DNA from: Paroedura picta
Taxonomy: Eukaryota > Chordata > Lepidosauria > Squamata > Gekkonidae
Reading direction: 5' to 3'
DNA: 64,000 nucleotides
NCBI RefSeq assembly: GCF_049243985.1
Contig: NC_135375.1
Span: forward strand, 82,109,674 to 82,173,673
This document shows, piece after piece, positions 32,031-43,100 of the stretch. How positions within the stretch are numbered: the stretch's first letter is position 1; every line of letters starts with the position of its first letter. A program made the position numbers and the translations under genes. Under the pieces are notes generated by a model. That model ran no database searches. It was not told the DNA's origin and saw only the letters and a program-made list of their open reading frames with translations.

Positions 32031-34016
32031 TTCTCAGGCAAAGAGAGCCAACCCGGTGAGTGTGCCCCAGCCCACCCCTCCTAGGGAAGCCCACCGGGTG
32101 GCCTTGCTGCCAGTCTCACCTTCACAGGGTTGTTGTGAGGATAAAAGGGGCAGGGAGAGGAGGCCGCTGTTCCCTTGGCCCACGAGGGAAGGAAACATAT
32201 AAACAGTCCCTTACAGTCTTGTGCCATGTAAATGGCTGAGACGAGAGAGGGATGTGTGTCTCAGCCTGAGTGGAAGTTATAACTGGTAGGTTTCTGACCC
32301 CCCCCCCCGGATTATTTCGTTTCCAGAAATCTAACAACTCACTTTCTATTGAACTGCACGTTGGAAACACTCTTTGGGGGAGCAGAGTGGTTCTCCTCTC
32401 CTTGCGTGTCTTCTTCTCATTCACACCTTCATGGCATGTTCTTTGCCTGTTTGGTCCTGCCTCTCTTGATCTACGAAGTGCCAGGAACTTTCTGTGGGGT
32501 GTCGGAAGTGCTTTAGCAACAAGCCCTGCAATTGCTCTGCCCCCGGAAAGGACCAATCCTACAATAGAAATTCATGCTTTTGATTTTTTTTGCATATAAA
32601 GCTGCTAAGGAGGGAAGGCAGAGTCTGTCTCTCAGATAAAAATGAGAGAGGAGGTGGGGGTTTCACCTCTCACATGTGGAAGTGTCCACATTTTAAATAT
32701 TTACCAGCAGTCAATCAAAGGGCTGCAGACACAGAATGGGTTCATAAGGAGGCCAGTAACGCCCTCCTGGACCCTTTTGAGTCAGGAGAATAGCCTTGGT
32801 GGTGGGAAGGTCTAAATGTTGCAAAGCAGCCAGAATTGCACAGGTGTGGATTGAGCCGGCTCACCACAAGCAAAGGATGCAAAGATCAGAAAAGCTGCAG
32901 CTGACCCATTTGCGACTACTGGCATGCAGATTTTGGCGTCATCTCGTGCACAATCCAGTTGTGAGAGAGGCAGGTGTGCATGGACGACACTCTGTCTTCC
33001 GTTGTCTCCTGTGATTCCTAGCAATGTGTTATCCGGGTTGATTAAAGTAGAGAAAGGAAGAAGGTGTCTGAGATCGAAGTGGCTCTTATCTTGCTGTACC
33101 TAACTCCACGGTTTTATTTTATTTCTTAAATACCCCATTTCCCCTCCAATGGGGCTATTTCCCCAAATAGCCTGCAACATTCTCTTCTCACAACAACCCT
33201 GAGACTGAGAATGTGTAACTGAGATTGGAACCTGGGTTTCTCAATACTAGCCCAACACTCAAACCACCGTATTACCCTAACCGGGCTTTCTCTGTCTCCC
33301 TCTGGGTCAGATGACCAAGGGCCTGGAGTCTTTCCCTTAGGGATTCTGTGCTTATGGGTTTCTTAGAACTTGGTCCACTGAAAGAGGCGGCAAAGACTAG
33401 CTATTGTTCTTTTAATGCTTAAGTATTCTGGGAGCAGATTTGGTGCTGCTGAAGATGGATTTGTTTTCCATTTCTTACAAGTGGAAAGAAACAGGTTAAG
33501 ATTTATGCAGACATCCTGTCTTCTTATCTGGAATGATTTTTAAAAATGTGGGTGACACCAGGTTATTGGCAGTAGAAACAGGACTTACACAACCGGAAGG
33601 ATCCCTTCACTGAAACACTCAGCCCAATCTCCCCTGCCCTGGTCAATGGTACTGATTAGGTTTAATTAGCTACCCTAAAATGTCACTGTGAGGGTAAAAT
33701 GGGAAAACTCTGAACTCCCTCCTGATGAGCCCAGAATCATATGTTTGCTCATGTATCGTCTTTTTATTCTTCATTTGTGCCTCCTGGTCTGGTTGCCTTT
33801 CAACCATTCCAACAGTTGGAAACTGCCACAAGTATGTTGAAAAGCCAACACAACACACACAAAGGCGGGCTGAGTCTGGAAAAACTGGTTTCCTGCATAA
33901 CACCATGCCATGGCCATTGGCCTTGAAAGACACCCTGAAAACCTCTGTGAGTTAAAATGCCAAGTCTAAGCCAAAGATCCTAAAGAACTGAGCAGTGACT
34001 CATAAAAGTTCATACC
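32031..34016. other. Intergenic with weak SINE-like fragments
   Basis: Near 32110-32260 (cttcacagggttgttgtgaggataaaa) and 33110-33290 (cacaacaaccctgagactgag, then attggaacctgggtttctc) there are pieces resembling older tRNA-SINE/MIR-like repeats, on + and - strands respectively. No gene recognised. Confidence 0.4.
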
Positions 34017-34078
34017 CTGCCACAAATTTTGTTAGTCTTTAAAGTGCTACTGGACTCTGTTGTTTTCTATGGCTACCT
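34017..34078 (+). mobile_element. Fragment of the GGTGCCACTGGACTC repeat family
   Basis: It reads tgccacaaattttgttagtctttaaagtgctactggactctg and then ttctatggctacc. This older-looking variant has ttaaagtgctactgg. Confidence 0.65.
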
Positions 34079-35185
34079 ATCTTGATCTATCTCCATTGGA
34101 GGCACGTGCCTCTCTATTGTGGATAGGGGGTTTTGAGTGCAAAGGGTCCAGAGCTTTCATCCGAACAATAGCCTGCCACGGTATTTCTGTGGGACCCTAA
34201 TCTACTGTGCTTTCTTGCAGCAAACAGGCAAGCCCAGAAAAAAAAAACGACCCATGCAGAGATGCAACGCAGAGACTCTTCTGAGGATGGGAATTGTTGC
34301 TGGATTTTCATATCAGGTACTAGTGAATTATTCAGTCAATCACAATCTATATGGAAAATCGTCTGTTCCTAATAGATTGGGAAGGAGGTGGAAGGGTCCT
34401 TTAGGATTTCAGCCTCCTCTGCTGTCAAGAACTTGGGGTTCAGTTAGTGGATTCTCGGCTCACCCTGTTTGGGAATTCCTGCACTAGATGCACTAAAACC
34501 TGGAACTGAGACCCCAACTCAACCCATGATGAATAGGGTGCCTGTTCTCTCCTTGGGGAGGGAGCAGGGAGGGACTCCCCTTGGATGTTGAGAAAATGGA
34601 TCTGAACAGATCCTTTGCTTAGTTCACCGCTGAACTAAAATTGGACAGCCTGATGGAAGATGGAGAATTCAGTGCTGTTTATAGTCCATTCCATACCGAC
34701 TCTTTGGGCTGGGTCACAAAAATAACCTTTCAAAGCACAGCTGAATCTCTCTTCATTAAATGTGTTGAAAAATATTTCTCTCCCTTGATGACGGAGGCCT
34801 GAAGGCAGGTCTTGCAACACTTTCAAAAGATGCTCTGATAACTCCAGTGGCAACAGCTTTGCTTGTATAATTGTTTCCAAGTTGTGTCTCTGCTCCTGTA
34901 GTGTTTCTTTGCTTTTCTCCCCTTATGGGATCCCACATGGGAATCACAGGGAGCCTCCCGCCAGGCACCATCCTCCTTGGTCACAGCAAAGTGGCCGCAT
35001 CATGTGCCTTCCACCAATTCTTTGGGACTCTGAGAGTGGAAACTCCATAGAGCAGAGTGATGGTCATAATTTATTGGCATCAGAATGGGCCAATCAGACC
35101 TGGGGTCCATGGGGGTAGTCTGGTGGGTGGCCTAGGGCAGAAAGGAGAAGTTCCATAGATTCAGGTGGGCAGCTGCATTAGTCTG
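34079..35185. other. Intergenic, nothing recognised
   Basis: No gene or repeat family that I could support. Confidence 0.4.
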
Positions 35186-35447
35186 AAGCAGCAGAACAAA
35201 GTTTGGGGCCAATGGCACCTTTAAGACCAACTAAGTTTTATTCAAGCTATAAACATTCATGTGCATGCAGATACAGTGAAACAAAATACCATCAACTGCA
35301 GATATCGTGAAACAAAATACCATCAACTGCAGATATCGTGAAACAGAATACCTTTGACCATTACAGATGTGGGGGGTGTTAATTGCCAGAAAGCAATCAA
35401 AACTTAGTTGGTCTTAAAGGTGCCACTGAACTCAAACTTTATTAAGT
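35186..35447. mobile_element. GGTGCCACTGGACTC-family element with both arms
   Basis: The left arm is caatggcacctttaagaccaactaagttttattcaagc. The right arm is aaaacttagttggtcttaaaggtgccactgaactcaaac. The arms are inverted copies around an interior that includes a 32-bp tandem duplication at 35268-35352. Confidence 0.82.
35268..35352. repeat. 32-bp tandem repeat, ~2.6 copies
   Basis: The unit gtgaaacaaaataccatcaa plus ctgcagatat(c) repeats with almost no change, so the duplication is young. Confidence 0.9.
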
Positions 35448-36925
35448 TTCATAAAAAAATGGGGGGGGGGCTGATAAAAGAGATTCCCTGTGGGTGCTAC
35501 ATTTAAAGAAGTTATGAATTATAGGGAGATGAGGGACTCACCAATTTTTAATAAAACAGAGCTGTGGGGACCCCTGCGACCCTTTGCTTAACTAAAGGTG
35601 TCAAGTATTGCCTTCGAGCTGGAAAACTCTTGCTATGATTTAAAGCAAAGGGTTGTGTATTTTTTAAAACGGTTTTAAAAGAAATTCCTAGAGAGGCTTG
35701 TAGCTGTTGTACTGTCCTGGGTGATAAAGAATGAAGGTCCAAGGAATTTTGGAGCTCTCTGATCTCTCTCTCAGAAGCCAAGGTTGACAGCAAAATGCTT
35801 TAGTTATCGAGTACTTACAGCAAGGATCGAGTACTTTCAGCAAGGGGCTAGTTGGTGAAGTACTTTGTTTCTGTTAAAGAGTTATGATGCATTAGATTAG
35901 ATTGCCTTGATGCAAGCCTAGACAAGATGAATTATGCTTTCCAATTATCTTAATATATTCTGTAAGGTTCCAGTACACTTTTTTAGCTGTATGGCAAGCT
36001 TTGTTTGCGTGGAACACCGAGATCTGTGGGGCCAGACTACATAATAGATGAACATGGATGGTCGTGCTGGATCTCCCTAAGGGCACGCTAGGCAGGCAGG
36101 TTGCCCACTGAGACCAATGGCTGTAGAACACATTGCATTCTTAATTACACTTGTTAGCTGTTCCTTGTTTTGAGATCTGCTACTTTTGGGAAAGTCCTTT
36201 GCTACTCTGCTGTTAACATGTTACATCAGTGACTAACAATAATAGATGTTAGCACCCCCTCCCCATCCATTTAGTTAGCTACTTGAAAAGAACAGGCTTG
36301 GATAAACAAATGACTCTTGATTTGTGCCAGGGTTCCTAATGTATGACAATATCAGGTAGTTATCTACTTAGGTGTTTGCCTATGCAACACACAATCGTAT
36401 GCGAATACAGTACAGACAAAGGCTGAAATTCTACACGGACTGGGAGCAAGTCTTGAAAGTCCCCCAAGACCGTTTTCTATTTGCTGCTCTACGGGATGTG
36501 CCCTATGGCTGTTCCTCAGGGAAAACTCCAGGCATGTGGTCCTGCTGAGTTTCCTGGGACTTCTCTTTGAATGAATAGGCTTCTGCAGGATGCTGCTGAT
36601 CTGCTGAATGGACTGTCATTCTGCCAGCCGCGTAACCTGCATCCGTACTCTTTTTATGTTTTGTCACCCTAGGGTGAATTCCGGGAAGATGATCCCCTCC
36701 TAACCCCAGTCTGGGTGCCACTCTCTTTTGTTATGGATCCTGGGATGACGTAGTCACTCAGGAGTGATTTCTCCACCAAGGATCTCATTATTGGAGCGCC
36801 TTGAGCGGCTGCAGAAAACAGCACTGGTACAGCAGGCTGCTCTAACACAAGCTAAAAGGAGCATGATATTTACCCTATAGGCACTAGCATTTATCCTATA
36901 AGTCATCCTTCCTGAGGCTCAAGAC
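35448..36925. other. Intergenic, nothing recognised
   Basis: A 24-bp local duplication (gatcgagtacttacagcaagg type) is visible at about 35800-35845. No gene. Confidence 0.4.
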
Positions 36926-37061
36926 CAGGGGTAGTCAAACTGCGGCCCTCCAGATGTCCATGGACTACAATTCCCAGAAGCCCCTGCCAGCAAATGCTGG
37001 CAGGGGCTTCTGGGAATTGTAGTCCATGGACATCTGGAGGGCCGCAGTTTGACTACCCCTG
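36926..37061. mobile_element. hAT-type palindromic MITE, copy 2
   Basis: The ends are CAGGGGTAGTCAAAC and its exact complement. The body is an almost perfect palindrome (gcggccctccagatgtccatgg and complement). An 8-bp target duplication, ctcaagac, lies at 36918-36925 and 37062-37069. Confidence 0.96.
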
Positions 37062-37223
37062 CTCAAGACAGTGGAGGTAGGCTGCCAAGAGGTTCTGTGT
37101 GTCAAGGCCAGCTCCAGGATAGCTTCATCTCAAGGTGCAATGTTGGGTGCCTACTAACCAGATCCAAGGATTGCTACAGTTCTCCTGTTGTGGTGCTTGA
37201 GTCTTGCTATCAAGGATGTAGAG

Positions 37224-37359
37224 CATGGGTAGTCAACCTGTGGTCCTCCAGATGTTCATGGACTACAATTCCCATGAGCCCCTGCCAGCAAACGCTGGCA
37301 GGGGCTCATGGGAATTGTAGTCCATGGACATCTGGAGGACCACAGGATGACTACCCCTG
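37224..37359. mobile_element. hAT-type palindromic MITE, copy 3
   Basis: The ends are catgggtagtcaacctg and complement cctg(g/t)... ctacccctg. The 8-bp target duplication atgtagag lies at 37216-37223 and 37360-37367. It lies only 162 bp from copy 2. Confidence 0.95.
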
Positions 37360-37439
37360 ATGTAGAGCACAAATGGACATTCTTGGTGCTGAGGCATGCA
37401 TACCCTGATTTTCTCCCCAGCAGAACGCCAGAGCATCTT

Positions 37440-37560
37440 ACTATGTGGTTTCCTTGTCCTCCATTTTAATCTCAGAACAGGGCTTTGAGGTAGGTAAGGC
37501 CGAGACTGTGTGACTGGCCTAAGATCGCCCTGAGAGCTGCTATGGCAGAGTGGGGGCTGC
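37440..37560 (-). mobile_element. Possible old SINE fragment
   Basis: It contains ctttgaggtaggtaaggccgagactgtgtgactggcctaagatcgccc. This resembles the reverse complement of a tRNA-SINE/MIR-like core. Confidence 0.35.
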
Positions 37561-38042
37561 AGAGGTGCGTCTTCCAGCTCCTCCTCCGACCCTCTGTCTG
37601 CTACATGGCAGCTGAGGATTCTCACCCCTGTGCAATTGCAGCACACCATAAGGTGTGGCTTGCATAAGGCGGAGAAACCTTGGCCTCGCGTGACCCCTCG
37701 CTCATAGCACCAACAGGCTTGCAGGGCAGTTCTTGCTGCAGAAAACACGCTCCACATTGTGAAAAGGCCCCTGTGGCTTGAGATGAGTTGACCCGGTTTT
37801 CTTTGACCAGCCTTCAACACAATAGCTGCATAATGTGTCTGAGCTCCCCAATAAACACTTGGATTGCCTCTTCTGCATAAAATGTGTATCTAAATCCCCA
37901 TCTATCTAAATGTGTGTATCTAAATCCTTTCAAAGGCAGGTAACAAAAAATCAGTGGAGAAAAGTAAAGGATGCACAAAATTTTCATTGGAAGAAGTGGG
38001 AGTTACCAGACTGTGCTTTTAATAGCACTGATTTCATTTGGA

Positions 38043-38468
38043 TGTTGTTGTTAGGTGCAAAGTCATGTCTGACCCATTGCGACCCCATGGACAATGATAC
38101 TCCAGGGCTCCCTGTCCTCTACCATTCCCTGGAGTCCATTTTAGTTTGCACTTACTGCTTCAGTGACTCCATCCCGCCACCTCATTCTCTGTCATCCCCT
38201 TCTTCTTTTGTCCTCAATCGCTCCCAGCATTAGGCTCTTCTCCAGGGAGTCCTTCCTTCTCATGAGGTAGCCAAAGTATTTGTGCTTCATCTTCAGGATT
38301 TGGCCTTTTAAAGAGCAGTCAGGGCTGATCTCCTCTAGGACTGACCAGTTTGTTCGTCTTGCAGTCCAAGGGACTCGCAAGAGTCTTCTCCAGTACCAGA
38401 GTTCAAAAGCCTCAATTCTTCGACGCTCAGCCTTGCTTATGGTCCAACTTTCACAGTCATTTGGATGT
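38043..38468 (-). mobile_element. Bov-B (RTE) LINE 3' end
   Basis: On the - strand it encodes RVPWTARRTNWSVLEEISPD, then KMKHKYFGYLMRR and DSLEKSLMLG. This is the well-known Bov-B ORF2 C-terminal region, and the following 3' UTR contains gggtcgcaatgggtcagacatgac. A (GTT)n stretch on + marks the 3' terminus. It is strongly 5'-truncated, as usual for LINEs. Bov-B is abundant in squamates, which supports the organism assignment. Confidence 0.93.
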
Positions 38469-38556
38469 AGGTGCCCTTAATATCCCCCCCCCCCGCCTTA
38501 AACTGTAAGAAGTACATGGAATAGGGTCAGGCACAGGGTTGTTGAAAGGCAGTGTG

Positions 38557-38628
38557 CCTGCACACGAAAGCTCACATCTTGAATAAATCTTTGTTGGTCT
38601 CAAAGGCATTTCTGGACTCGATTTTTGT
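38557..38628 (+). mobile_element. Fragment of the GGTGCCACTGGACTC repeat family
   Basis: It reads cacacgaaagctcacatcttgaataaatctttgttggtctc, then aaggcatttctggactcgatttttg. Confidence 0.7.
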
Positions 38629-39500
38629 TAACAAGCATCCTGGCATTGATTCAGAAGCCCAATACAAATGCATCTGGAACTGCTCCGCTGTTGTACCACC
38701 ACAGTCCCCCCTCCTCTCCTAGTAGGTGCCCCTCAACAGTGGGAGCAAATCTCGAAAGCACTTTAAGAGGCAAATTTGAATTTGGTCTTCACAGGTAATG
38801 TTGTCTGCCTAAACCCTGAACAAGATGCAAAGACATAAACAAAATACCCCCCCCCCCAACTTAGACACTGAAGTGTATATTTAATACCTTCCTAATTTCA
38901 GAATGCATTCTAACAGCATGAGATTTATTTCCAAATAATTACAGGCAAGGTGCTAGGGAGAAAAGGGAGAAGGATAGGTATGACATCTTTTATTCTTTCC
39001 AAAACAGCATGAGTTAGAAAGTATCAGTTTGAACAAGGAGATTTTACGGGGAAAATAGGTGAAATACTCTTTAATCCCACTACAGTGTGTTGCATAGGCC
39101 CTCGTACTTCATCCTTTCCTTATCTTGCTCAAGTATAAGCCAACAAGTATTTTTGTGCAAATGAAAAACCCAGGCAGCCTCAATAGTGCATTTAGCTGGG
39201 AGATCCACAGGCTAGCTCCTTCCCCTTTCTCCCCAGTTCTATAAAATAAAAAGGCTGTTTACATATTTGCTCTTAAGCATACCCCCAGACAAATAAATTA
39301 CCCTTCCTCAAATAAAAAAAAGAAACAAAACAACAAAGAGCCAAGAACACAGCTCTTACAGTGCACCAGATGCAGAAGGGGAGATCCTCATGTTCGATTA
39401 CTCTCCAAGTGAAATAGAATACCTATGCACAGACCCGCAGTGTGAAGGCCAGAGGGAAGGCTTCTTGCCTATCTAGTGCAATTTAAATATAGTTCTTTCC
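38629..39500 (-). other. CDKN2B: CDKN2B 3' UTR and downstream flank
   Basis: Non-coding sequence after the CDKN2B stop codon. It contains - strand AATAAA signals at 38989-38994 and 38924-38929, so a 3' UTR of roughly 500-600 bases is plausible. Confidence 0.5.
38989..38994 (-). terminator. CDKN2B: Candidate CDKN2B polyadenylation signal
   Basis: AATAAA on the - strand about 510 bases after the CDKN2B stop. A second AATAAA at 38924-38929 is an alternative. Confidence 0.45.
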
Positions 39501-39755
39501 CTAGGGGGCGGCTCCCAGGTAACCGACCACATGGCTCTGGGCATTCTCCCTGGCCAGGTCAAGTGGGAGGCGGCCCCACCAGTCTGGCACATCCAGCCGA
39601 GCACCCCCTCGGCACAAGGCCTGCAGCGTATCAAGGAAGCCTTCCCGAGCCGCATCGTGCACGGGCAGAGAGCCAGTGCAGGGGTCCGGCCGGTTGGGGT
39701 CGGCTCCTCTCCGAAGCAGCAGCTCTGCCACGCTGGGGCTTCCCATCATCATCAC
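39501..39755 (-). CDS. CDKN2B: CDKN2B exon 2 (p15INK4b C-terminal 84 aa)
   Basis: The exon follows a tctccccctccag acceptor and opens [20 protein letters not shown], the INK4 exon-2 start. It contains [13 protein letters not shown] at residues 72-84 and [15 protein letters not shown] at 94-108, both canonical. The last repeat helix is [11 protein letters not shown], followed by TAG at 39501. Human p15INK4b ends similarly soon after repeat 4. The whole protein is 124 aa with exon 1. The first 23 bases are identical to CDKN2A exon 2, and the GADPNRPDP block is also almost identical in DNA, which suggests gene conversion or strong constraint. The position upstream of ARF in transcription order identifies it as INK4b. 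Confidence 0.95.
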   Translation of the reverse strand: MMMMGSPSVAELLLRRGADPNRPDPCTGSLPVHDAAREGFLDTLQALCRGGARLDVPDWWGRLPLDLARENAQSHVVGYLGAAP

Positions 39756-40322
39756 CTGGAGGGGGAGAGAGAAAGAAGACCCACAGTTAGTGCTGCACAC
39801 ATGTCATCACCAGACCCAGCGGTCAGATGCTGCGATCCAAAAGGGACAGGGCTCTCTGGCGTGCTCCTCAGGACAGTTGAAGAATTCAAATTTAAGGATT
39901 ATTTAGGGATTACGGTTTGTTTGTCCTACCGACAATTGGCCGTAACTGTAAATAAGGGTTTCCAGTTTTGCGTGTGCCTTTGTACACAAGACTCCCCCCC
40001 CCAAAAAACCCACCCCTCCCCCACCAACCACCACAACAACCCAAACTCCCACCCAATTGAAAACAAGCACAGTGACAGAAAATGCTGACCCACAATGCTT
40101 CCAGTCTGGATTTAGTGCGGTTCACTCTGCCACCCCAGGGCTGCCCAAAGGACATGGAGAGAAAGGAGAAGCTCAATATAGGGCAATGAATAGGTGACGC
40201 TTTTTCGGGCACAGAGGAAATGGCCAGCACATGGTGGGAAATAACATCTCCTGTAAGCCTCTCTTAAAGAGGGAGGGCAACTTTCCTCCAGATATTTGGC
40301 AACACCATAACCATGTGAGAAC

Positions 40323-40786
40323 CACAGCAAAATTTGAGTCCATTAGCTCCTTTAAGGCCAACAAACACTTATTCAAGGCGTGAGCTTTCCTAGGCAGGCA
40401 CTCTTCCTCAGACTATGGAATAGGGGCCATAAGAGTACAGATATATAGCAAAGGTAAGTTAGTGGCAAATTAGTAAGCTGTGTCATAACATCTAAGTTAT
40501 GCAGTATGATAATTATTTGTTTAAAAAGTGACTCAGCCCTTTGGGTTCAGCTGTAGTTCACAAAAACATTGGAGAAATGAAACTGTCAAGATGAGTAATT
40601 AACGGCAGACACGTTCCCAGTTGTGAAAAGAAATAATTACAAGGGACTAGTTGCTTGCCCCGTCTGTCCCCGCCTAAGCGTGGAAGCATCCCCACCAGTG
40701 ACAAGCTTTGTTGGTCTTAAGGCTGCCATTGGACTCAAATTTTGTCATGCCGCTTCAGGCCAACATGCTACCCGCTTGAATCTATC
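40323..40786. mobile_element. GGTGCCACTGGACTC-family element, most complete copy
   Basis: The left arm is agcaaaatttgagtccattagctcctttaaggccaacaaa. The right arm is gctttgttggtcttaaggctgccattggactcaaattttg, followed by gcttcaggccaacatgctacccgcttgaatc. The interior (tcttcctcagactatgg, then aattagtaagctgtgtcataacatc) matches 21300-21480. There is no coding capacity; it looks like a non-autonomous DNA element, superfamily not determined. Confidence 0.82.
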
Positions 40787-40792
40787 ACATGA

Positions 40793-40880
40793 GAACCAGG
40801 CCTGGGTTTATTTAATTAATGCATTTCTCTTCCTCCCTCCTCCAAGGAACTCAGGGTGGTTCATCCCCCCTGCCGTTTGA
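40793..40880 (-). mobile_element. L2-type LINE 3' end, minus strand
   Basis: It reads ggtttatttaattaatgcatttctcttcctccctcctcc, then aactcagggtggttcatcccc. Confidence 0.55.
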
Positions 40881-41089
40881 CTCAAATCCCTTTGGCGCTA
40901 AGTGACTTTCCAGGGACAGACCTATTTATTTGTTTAGCGGATGATGTGTGGGCGATGCTTTGCTATGTCCTACTCCATGTCATGAGTATTCCTTAGTATT
41001 CCTTGGAGGAATTACCACCCAAATCCTTGGAGAGCTCCACACCCCCCCCCCCACTTCAGATAACTTAGCCAGGGCCGGCCCTGCTTGGT

Positions 41090-41800
41090 TCCCCAGATCT
41101 GCCCGAATCAGCCTTGCCTGGGCTCCCCATCGGGGCAGAGCTGAGCAGTCTGGAGGGAGACAAGGAAAGGGGGAGGGAGCCCTGTTCTGTGCAGCATCCT
41201 GGCCTTGCAGCAGTTGGGAAGCCAGGCAGCCCTCCCTCTCCGCCTGCACTTTCAGCAGCGGCCCGGAAGACACGAGAGAGACCACGGGATGGGGCGGGGG
41301 TCGCTTCAGGGGGACACGCGCGACCCAAACCGTCAGGGGACGCCGCAGGGCACCACCGGCCAAGGACGCCGCCAGGGGACGGGCTGTGTGTGTGTGTGTG
41401 TGTGGGGGGGGGGGTCCGTCCCTCGCCCCTGGAGGCCGGAGTTGCGCCCTTCCGCGCGCTCCCTGGAAGGCAGGCCAGACCACTGCGGCAGGCCGAAGAG
41501 CCCAGCCTTCCTGCGGCGCCCCTGCCCGCCCCGGCCCAGGAGGCAGGCTGCAGAGCGCCCGCTGGTTGGCCCAGATGGCACATTTTTGTCCCGGGAACGT
41601 CCGAGCCGGGGAGAGCTCCAGCCGCGGCCGTCGCCCGTCCCACCCGATCCCCGCCCGGACCGCGGGAGGGAGGCGGGGCGGGGCGGGGCGGGGCGGAGCG
41701 GAACGCCAGGCATGAGGAGCCCCATAGCGGCGGTGCTCGCTGGGCCCTCCAGCCCTGCCCCCTGGCTGATCCCCAAGGCGCCGTGTGACGCCCTCCCGTC
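41090..41800. other. Intronic CpG island
   Basis: Dense CpG sequence inside the CDKN2B intron, with a (TG)n-(G)n tract near 41387-41412 and a (GGGGC)5 GC-box cluster at 41672-41698. No exon can be supported. It may be an alternative or antisense promoter. Confidence 0.5.
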
Positions 41801-42104
41801 CTACGGCGGCAACCGAGAGGGCCCTGTCTGGCAACACTCCGGACACACATCCGTTTGCACCCAGTGCGACAGGCACGGTTAGGGCGCGCACACACACACA
41901 CAAAACACGCTAGAGTCGATTTGGCACGGCCCTTTTAACAACAGTGTCTCGTATCTCAGAAGGGCGGCCTTGTTCGTTTTTAAGAAGCCACAGGGCGAAC
42001 AATATTTGCTTCGGCGGACATTTTCCTGAATTCTGAAACGAAAGTTGTGGGTCTTTAAGAAGCTATTGGCCTCCTCTGCACTATGCTTCAATCATAATAG
42101 ACTG

Positions 42105-42135
42105 TACAGTGTGTGTGTGTACATATGTGTATATG
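42105..42135. repeat. (GT)n / (TA) mixed microsatellite
   Basis: A gtgtgtgtgtgt run leading into acatatgtgtatatgtac. Confidence 0.8.
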
Positions 42136-42154
42136 TACGCACCCACTTCTGTTT

Positions 42155-42275
42155 CAAGGCTTCTGAAGAAGCGTGGGGGCACGCCAAAGTTTATATCTAT
42201 CTTGAATAACCCCCCGTGGTCTCACAGGGGCCCCTGGACCCAAGACCTTGTTCTGCGCCTTCAGACCCACACGGC
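42155..42275 (+). mobile_element. Diverged GGTGCCACTGGACTC-family fragment
   Basis: It reads gcttctgaagaagcgtggggg, then tatcttgaataaccccccgtggtctcacaggggcccctggaccc, then gccttcagacccacacgg. Strongly GC-shifted relative to other copies. Confidence 0.5.
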
Positions 42276-42599
42276 TCTCCTCCCGAGCGTGCCCAGGAAT
42301 GCTGGCCGGATACTAACGCCTCCTGCCTGTGTCCCACCGACGACCTACGCCGAGCATTGCTTGCAAGAGCCTCGGGGGCGCTCAGGGCCCGTCGGTGAGC
42401 AGCGTGGAAGGAGCTCTGACAAACGGATGGCGTGAAAGGGAGAGGAAAAGACGGGGCGCCCCGGCCGAAGTCCAGCCCTAACCTCCCCACCCCCCCCCCC
42501 ACCCCCGGGGCGTGAACGCGACGGATTTCAGCTTCAAAAAACCCTCCGGAGTTTTGTCACGCCCTGAAGTGAGACTTTGTTTGGGAGCCCTTACGCGCA

Positions 42600-43100
42600 G
42601 GACGACTAGGAGGGACAGAAGAGGGCGCCTTGAACGGCGCAGCAGCCCCCTCGGCCTCTGGTCTTGGGAATGATTCCGGCCTCTTGGATGGGATTTGCTC
42701 CCCAGTGAGTGACGAAAGGCAAGGCGGCGGGCTTCGTTGCCGGATGGCTCCCCTCGATCACCGCGTTTCCCCCAACGAGACGCCGCCGAGCTTCGGCATC
42801 GGGCAGCTTTCGTCCTCCGACCTGTTGGGGGGAAACGGCTCGCCGCGCTTGGAGTCGCAGGCAGGAAAAACAATTAACGCGACCATTAATAATGCTGCGC
42901 ACCCAAAGCGAGATATTCAGAATCTCTTGTCTGCACATTTTTGCCGCTTCGGGGCTACAGTCCCAGTTTACTCGATGGCTGAAATGCACTGCGAAGCCGT
43001 TTATTTCCCCCGACTTCCTGTTAAGACGATCACAGCCATCAACTGCGGTCATTCCGACTTCTATTTCAGCATGCCGAACCTTTTCGCTAGATAAGGCCCA
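42600..43100. other. Unexplained unique CpG-bearing stretch
   Basis: Low-repeat sequence with many CpG outside a classical island. It includes homeodomain-like AT cores (acaattaacgcg and gaccattaataatgctg near 42868-42898). An open frame of 154 codons on + (42630-43094) has no recognisable domain. It looks more like a regulatory element than a gene. Confidence 0.3.

Noticed and set aside
42630-43094. A 154-codon protein on the + strand
   Set aside because: No recognisable domain, no splice or promoter support, and an overlapping open frame on the other strand of similar length.
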